NCBI GenBank assembly: GCA_027067235.1
Contig: JALXFQ010000289.1
Location: forward strand, 1-5,147
From: Gammaproteobacteria bacterium
GTDB taxonomy: Bacteria; Pseudomonadota; Gammaproteobacteria; QOAV01
Reading direction: 5' to 3'
DNA: 5,147 nucleotides
A program made the translations under genes and the position numbers. Below the pieces are notes generated by a model, which did no database searches, had not been told where the DNA came from, and worked only from the letters and a program-made list of their open reading frames with translations. This document shows positions 1-5,147 of this stretch, piece by piece. The number at the start of each line of letters is the position of its first letter. The first letter of the stretch is position 1.

Positions 1-1
1 G

Positions 2-3193
<3,192 letters not shown>

Positions 3194-3258
3194 GAAAACA
3201 CTTGCGGCAGGGCGGGTCCGGCGTCTGTAAATAGTCTGGAAAACATGGGATAACGCGC

Positions 3259-3287
3259 TTGACAGTCACGGGGGGTGTCCATACAAT
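3259..3287 (+). promoter_or_regulatory. sigma70 promoter of the str operon (rpsL-rpsG-fusA)
   Basis: The -35 box TTGACA (3259-3264) is a perfect consensus match. It is followed by exactly 17 bp and then TACAAT (3282-3287), one mismatch from the -10 consensus. Transcription should start near 3293-3296, giving an rpsL leader of about 50 nt. The bases between the -10 box and the expected start are almost all G/C, a feature of stringently controlled ribosomal promoters (known for the class; inferred here). The promoter lies 65 bp after the rpoC stop, so the str genes can be transcribed independently of rpoBC, probably on top of read-through. Confidence 0.87.
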
Positions 3288-3334
3288 CCCGCCCCTCTCG
3301 AGCCGATGGTTGCGGCGCGAAAGGAAACAGATAC

Positions 3335-3344
3335 GGAGACAAGG
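3335..3344 (+). promoter_or_regulatory. Ribosome binding site of rpsL
   Basis: GGAG at 3335-3338 lies 9 nt before the rpsL ATG and is the likely Shine-Dalgarno core. AAGG at 3341-3344 is only 3 nt from the ATG and is probably too close to serve on its own. Either supports the ATG at 3348 as the start. Confidence 0.7.
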
Positions 3345-3347
3345 TGA

Positions 3348-3722
3348 ATGCCTACAATTAACCAGCTGGTTCGCAAGCCGCGCAAGAAACAGGTCAAGAA
3401 ATCGACCGTTCCTGCGCTTGAGGCGAGCCCGCAGAAGCGCGGAGTTTGTACGCGTGTATATACCACCACGCCGAAAAAGCCCAACTCGGCTTTACGCAAG
3501 GTGGCTCGCGTTCGCCTGACCAATGGTTATGAAGTGACCAGCTATATTGGCGGCGAAGGGCATAATCTCCAGGAACACTCGGTGGTGCTGATTCGCGGCG
3601 GTCGTGTGAAGGACCTGCCGGGCGTGCGTTACCATGTGGTGCGCGGCGCGCTGGATACTTCCGGCGTCTCCACGCGTCGTCAGGGTCGTTCCAAATACGG
3701 GGCCAAGCGTCCCAAATCCTGA
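3348..3722 (+). CDS. rpsL: 30S ribosomal protein S12
   Basis: S12 of the small ribosomal subunit; it sits next to the decoding centre and contributes to accuracy and tRNA selection. The 124-residue product is full length and begins MPTINQLVRKPR, the canonical S12 N-terminus. The two surface loops are intact: TTTPKKPNSALRK, with Lys43 (codon 3474-3476), and GRVKDLPGVRYH, with Lys88 (3609-3611) and Asp89. These are the lysines whose replacement gives streptomycin resistance or dependence in other bacteria, so the allele looks wild-type (sensitive) at those sites. Asp89 is the residue that RimO methylthiolates in E. coli. rpsL is the first gene of the str operon, behind its own promoter. It is followed by an unusually long structured spacer before rpsG. 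Confidence 0.99.
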   Translation: MPTINQLVRKPRKKQVKKSTVPALEASPQKRGVCTRVYTTTPKKPNSALRKVARVRLTNGYEVTSYIGGEGHNLQEHSVVLIRGGRVKDLPGVRYHVVRGALDTSGVSTRRQGRSKYGAKRPKS

Positions 3723-3725
3723 GCC

Positions 3726-3744
3726 GACTGGTTACTGACCAGTC
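3726..3744 (+). other. Perfect 7-bp hairpin just after the rpsL stop
   Basis: GACTGGT (3726-3732) and ACCAGTC (3738-3744) are perfect inverted complements around a 5-nt loop, starting 3 nt after the rpsL stop codon. There is no T run after it, so it is not a classical intrinsic terminator. It may shape or stabilise the 3' end of the rpsL message, or form part of a larger folded leader for rpsG. The pairing is seen directly; any role is inference. Confidence 0.5.
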
Positions 3745-3746
3745 CT

Positions 3747-3784
3747 GGCGCTGGCGGCCGCAACAGGTCGTACGGCGCTGGCGG
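3747..3784 (+). repeat. Two direct copies of GGCGCTGGCGG
   Basis: An identical 11-bp unit occurs at 3747-3757 and 3774-3784, 27 bp apart start to start, inside the rpsL-rpsG spacer. The first copy overlaps the palindrome GCGGCCGC (3754-3761), and the second runs into an A8 tract (3786-3793). It is too short and isolated to call a known repeat family. It could be the residue of a local duplication, or a paired binding element in DNA or RNA. Confidence 0.55.
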
Positions 3785-3809
3785 TAAAAAAAATGGTGCC
3801 TGGGCGGGC

Positions 3810-3833
3810 GAGTGACCCCCGTCGGGCGGACTC
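3810..3833 (+). other. Possible GC-rich hairpin in the rpsL-rpsG spacer
   Basis: GAGT (3810-3813) pairs with ACTC (3830-3833). Inside that, CC (3816-3817) pairs with GG (3828-3829) and CCC (3818-3820) with GGG (3824-3826). This gives nine base pairs interrupted by an unpaired GA and a bulged C, with a GTC loop. No T run follows. The fold was worked out by hand, and other pairings of the neighbouring G and C runs compete with it. Confidence 0.35.
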
Positions 3834-3870
3834 CTCTCAATTGATTTGATGAGTCGTACAGAAACAATTC

Positions 3871-3917
3871 AAAGGTGGCCACCATGTCTTGGAAAAGATG
3901 ATGGTGGCTGCTTTTTT
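3871..3917 (+). terminator. Intrinsic-terminator-like hairpin upstream of rpsG
   Basis: GCCACCAT (3878-3885) pairs perfectly with ATGGTGGC (3901-3908). Above this core, TCTT (3887-3890) pairs with AAGA (3895-3898) and closes a GGAA tetraloop of the GNRA type. Below it, AAAGGTG (3871-3877) can pair with TGCTTTT (3909-3915) using some G-U pairs. The arm ends in six T's (3912-3917), the layout of a Rho-independent terminator. It stands 32 nt before the rpsG start, between genes normally co-transcribed in the str operon. It is therefore more likely a partial terminator, an attenuator or a regulated switch than an absolute end of transcription. Confidence 0.65.
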
Positions 3918-3950
3918 GTCTGAATGAAATACACGATTGAGTTTGCGTAA
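3884..3950 (+). other. Chain of three overlapping minicistrons leading to rpsG
   Basis: Three very short frames follow one another. The first is ATG at 3884 encoding MSWKR, stop TGA 3899-3901. The second is ATG at 3898 encoding MMVAAFLSE, stop TGA 3925-3927. The third is ATG at 3924 encoding MKYTIEFA, stop TAA 3948-3950. The first two junctions are ATGA overlaps and the last is TAATG, sharing the A of the rpsG start codon. AAAGGTGG (3871-3878), a fair Shine-Dalgarno sequence, stands 5 nt before the first ATG. The arrangement would allow termination-reinitiation to carry ribosomes to rpsG. Such short frames also arise by chance, and no peptide function is suggested. The first frame lies inside the terminator-like hairpin. 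Confidence 0.3.
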
Positions 3951-4420
3951 TGCCTAGAAGAAGAGAAGTACCGAAGCGTCAGATTCTGCCCGATCCCAAG
4001 TTTGGAGATCTGACTCTGGCCAAGTTCATGAACGCGGTTATGGTGGATGGCAAGAAGTCGGTCGCCGAGCGCATCGTATACGGTGCTCTGGACATGGTCG
4101 AGCAACGCGCCAAGCGTGATCCGCTGGAGATTTTTGGCGAGGCGCTGGAAAACGCCAAGCCGGTGGTGGAAGTAAAGTCGCGACGTGTGGGCGGGGCTAC
4201 CTACCAGGTGCCGGTGGAGGTGCGTCCTTCCCGTCAGCTGGCGCTGGCCATGCGCTGGGTGGTGGAGTCGGCGCGCAAGCGTGGCGAAAAATCCATGGGC
4301 GAGCGTCTGGCCGGCGAATTGCTGGACGCGGCTGAAAGCCGTGGCGGCGCAGTCAAGAAGCGAGAAGACGTGCATCGCATGGCGGAAGCCAACAAAGCCT
4401 TCTCGCATTACCGTTTCTAA
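3950..4420 (+). CDS. rpsG: 30S ribosomal protein S7
   Basis: S7 is a primary 16S rRNA-binding protein that nucleates folding of the 30S head and sits near the exit-site tRNA. The 156-residue product has the standard length, lacks the C-terminal extension of E. coli K-12, and ends in HYRF. Family signatures: MPRRREVPKR at the start, ILPDPKFGD, MVDGKKS, VEVKSRRVGGATYQVPVEVR in the middle, and KKREDVHRMAEANKAF near the end. The start is fixed by the conserved MPRRR and by an in-frame TGA at 3938-3940. Only a weak GAG (3939-3941) serves as Shine-Dalgarno, which fits initiation by coupling to upstream translation. In E. coli S7 represses its own translation by binding the rpsL-rpsG spacer; here that spacer is longer and differently built, so the same mechanism cannot be assumed. 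fusA follows after 33 nt. Confidence 0.99.
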   Translation: MPRRREVPKRQILPDPKFGDLTLAKFMNAVMVDGKKSVAERIVYGALDMVEQRAKRDPLEIFGEALENAKPVVEVKSRRVGGATYQVPVEVRPSRQLALAMRWVVESARKRGEKSMGERLAGELLDAAESRGGAVKKREDVHRMAEANKAFSHYRF

Positions 4421-4439
4421 ATCGTTTCAACTCAAGTTT

Positions 4440-4444
4440 CAGGA
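4440..4444 (+). promoter_or_regulatory. Ribosome binding site of fusA
   Basis: CAGGA at 4440-4444 ends 9 nt before the GTG at 4454 and is the only Shine-Dalgarno-like sequence in the 33-nt rpsG-fusA spacer. Together with the conserved protein N-terminus it decides in favour of the GTG start. Confidence 0.6.
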
Positions 4445-4453
4445 TTCCAGCAA

Positions 4454-5147
4454 GTGGCCAGAAAGACACCAATTGAACGCTATCGCAACGTCGGGATCAT
4501 GGCGCATATCGATGCGGGCAAAACCACGACGACCGAGCGCATACTCTACTATACCGGTATTTCCCACAAGATTGGCGAAGTGCATGATGGCGCTGCGACC
4601 ATGGACTGGATGGAGCAGGAGCAGGAGCGTGGCATCACCATTACCTCTGCCGCCACCACCTGTTTCTGGAGCGGCATGCGCAATGAGTATCCGGAGCATC
4701 GTATTAACATCATCGATACGCCGGGGCACGTGGATTTTACCATCGAGGTGGAGCGTTCCCTGCGCGTGCTGGATGGCGCCTGCGCGGTATTCTGCGCGGT
4801 GGGCGGCGTCGAGCCACAATCCGAAACGGTCTGGCGCCAGGCCGACAAATACGAAGTGCCGCGCATGGCATTTGTCAACAAGATGGACCGCGCCGGTGCA
4901 GATTTCCTGCGCGTGGCCGATCAGATCAAAACCCGCCTGGGCGGTAATCCGGTGCCGATTCAGCTGAATATTGGCGCCGAGGAAGATTTCCGGGGCGTGG
5001 TTGACCTGGTGCGCATGAAGGCGGTGTACTGGAAGGAAGAGAACCTCGGCTCCGAGTTCTACGAGGAAGAAATTCCGGCCGAGCTGCTGGATCAGGCCAC
5101 CGAAATGCGCGAGCAGATGGTGGAAGCCGCGGCCGAAGCCAGCGAAG
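4454..5147 (+). CDS. fusA: Elongation factor G (3' truncated)
   Basis: EF-G is the GTPase that drives translocation of tRNA and mRNA after peptide bond formation and, with ribosome recycling factor, splits post-termination ribosomes. The first 231 residues of an expected 700 or so are present and the gene runs off the window. Translation from GTG gives MARKTPIERYRNVGIM, the usual proteobacterial EF-G start; the first in-frame ATG (4499) would cut away the strand leading into the P-loop. GTPase motifs visible: G1 AHIDAGKT (residues 17-24), G2 RGITI (59-63), G3 DTPGH (88-92, with the catalytic His92) and G4 NKMD (142-145); the G5 motif should lie beyond the edge. The rest of the G domain continues to the edge, ending at EAAAEASE. 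The gene is third in the str operon; a tuf gene commonly follows but is outside the window. Confidence 0.98.
   Translation, partial: MARKTPIERYRNVGIMAHIDAGKTTTTERILYYTGISHKIGEVHDGAATMDWMEQEQERGITITSAATTCFWSGMRNEYPEHRINIIDTPGHVDFTIEVERSLRVLDGACAVFCAVGGVEPQSETVWRQADKYEVPRMAFVNKMDRAGADFLRVADQIKTRLGGNPVPIQLNIGAEEDFRGVVDLVRMKAVYWKEENLGSEFYEEEIPAELLDQATEMREQMVEAAAEASE

Noticed and set aside
3793..3849. 18-codon frame beginning ATG GTG CCT after the A8 tract
   Set aside because: No proper Shine-Dalgarno sequence precedes it, and it neither overlaps nor couples to another start. It is indistinguishable from chance.
3841..3869. Possible rpsG promoter: TTGATT and, 17 bp on, ACAATT
   Set aside because: The -10 candidate lacks the critical A at position 2 and the T at position 1. 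No better -10 lies at an acceptable distance.
3874..3883. GGTGGCCACC palindrome as an operator
   Set aside because: The 10-bp palindrome is real, but its right half is used in the terminator-like stem and the Shine-Dalgarno-like sequence explains the left half. No second copy or regulator gene points to an operator.
3394..3885. Open frame of 163 codons on the - strand across rpsL and the spacer
   Set aside because: Most of it is antisense to rpsL, with no recognisable family and no promoter seen. It is best explained as a shadow of rpsL that extends by chance into the spacer.
3869..4408. Open frame of 179 codons on the - strand opposite rpsG
   Set aside because: It is the antisense of the strongly conserved S7 frame and has no recognisable motif.
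4499..4501. Alternative ATG start for fusA
   Set aside because: It would delete 15 conserved N-terminal residues just before the P-loop, and the GTG at 4454 has a suitably spaced ribosome binding site.

Overview
The window is ordinary core-genome DNA from a bacterium. It carries the downstream part of the RNA polymerase beta' gene followed by the start of the str (streptomycin) operon, all on the + strand: rpoC (5' truncated, bases 2-3193), rpsL (3348-3722), rpsG (3950-4420) and fusA (from 4454, running off the right edge). The DNA is fairly GC-rich. RpoC contains the large trigger-loop insertion (SI3) typical of Gram-negative bacteria. S12, S7 and EF-G all look proteobacterial, most likely from a non-enteric gammaproteobacterium. 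Direct adjacency of rpoC and rpsL is the arrangement found in many beta- and gammaproteobacteria; in E. coli the rpoBC and str clusters are separate. The lineage call is an inference from remembered family sequences and was not tested by search.

Layout. Bases 2-3193 encode about the last three quarters of beta', including the catalytic NADFDGD loop, secondary-channel rim, bridge helix, zinc site 2 and trigger loop. The 154-bp gap 3194-3347 holds a near-consensus sigma70 promoter (TTGACA, 17 bp, TACAAT) with a GC-rich discriminator; no U-tract terminator for rpoC is visible. rpsL encodes a 124-residue S12 with the unmutated lysines associated with streptomycin sensitivity. A 227-bp spacer (3723-3949) then separates rpsL from rpsG, longer than the roughly 100 nt I recall for E. 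coli. rpsG encodes a 156-residue S7, and after 33 nt fusA starts at GTG.

The genes supply transcription (beta') and translation (two small-subunit proteins and the translocase EF-G). They are probably co-expressed with ribosome demand through the rpsL promoter plus read-through from rpoC.

The part that deserves a second look is the rpsL-rpsG spacer. It contains a perfect 7-bp hairpin just after the rpsL stop, a GC-rich hairpin, and a strong intrinsic-terminator-like hairpin with a T6 run directly upstream of rpsG. It also contains a chain of three tiny reading frames, starting after a good Shine-Dalgarno-like sequence and linked stop-to-start (ATGA, ATGA, TAATG) up to the rpsG start codon, which itself has only a weak ribosome binding site. 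In E. coli this spacer is where S7 represses its own cistron, so a different regulatory device at the same place is plausible but unproven.
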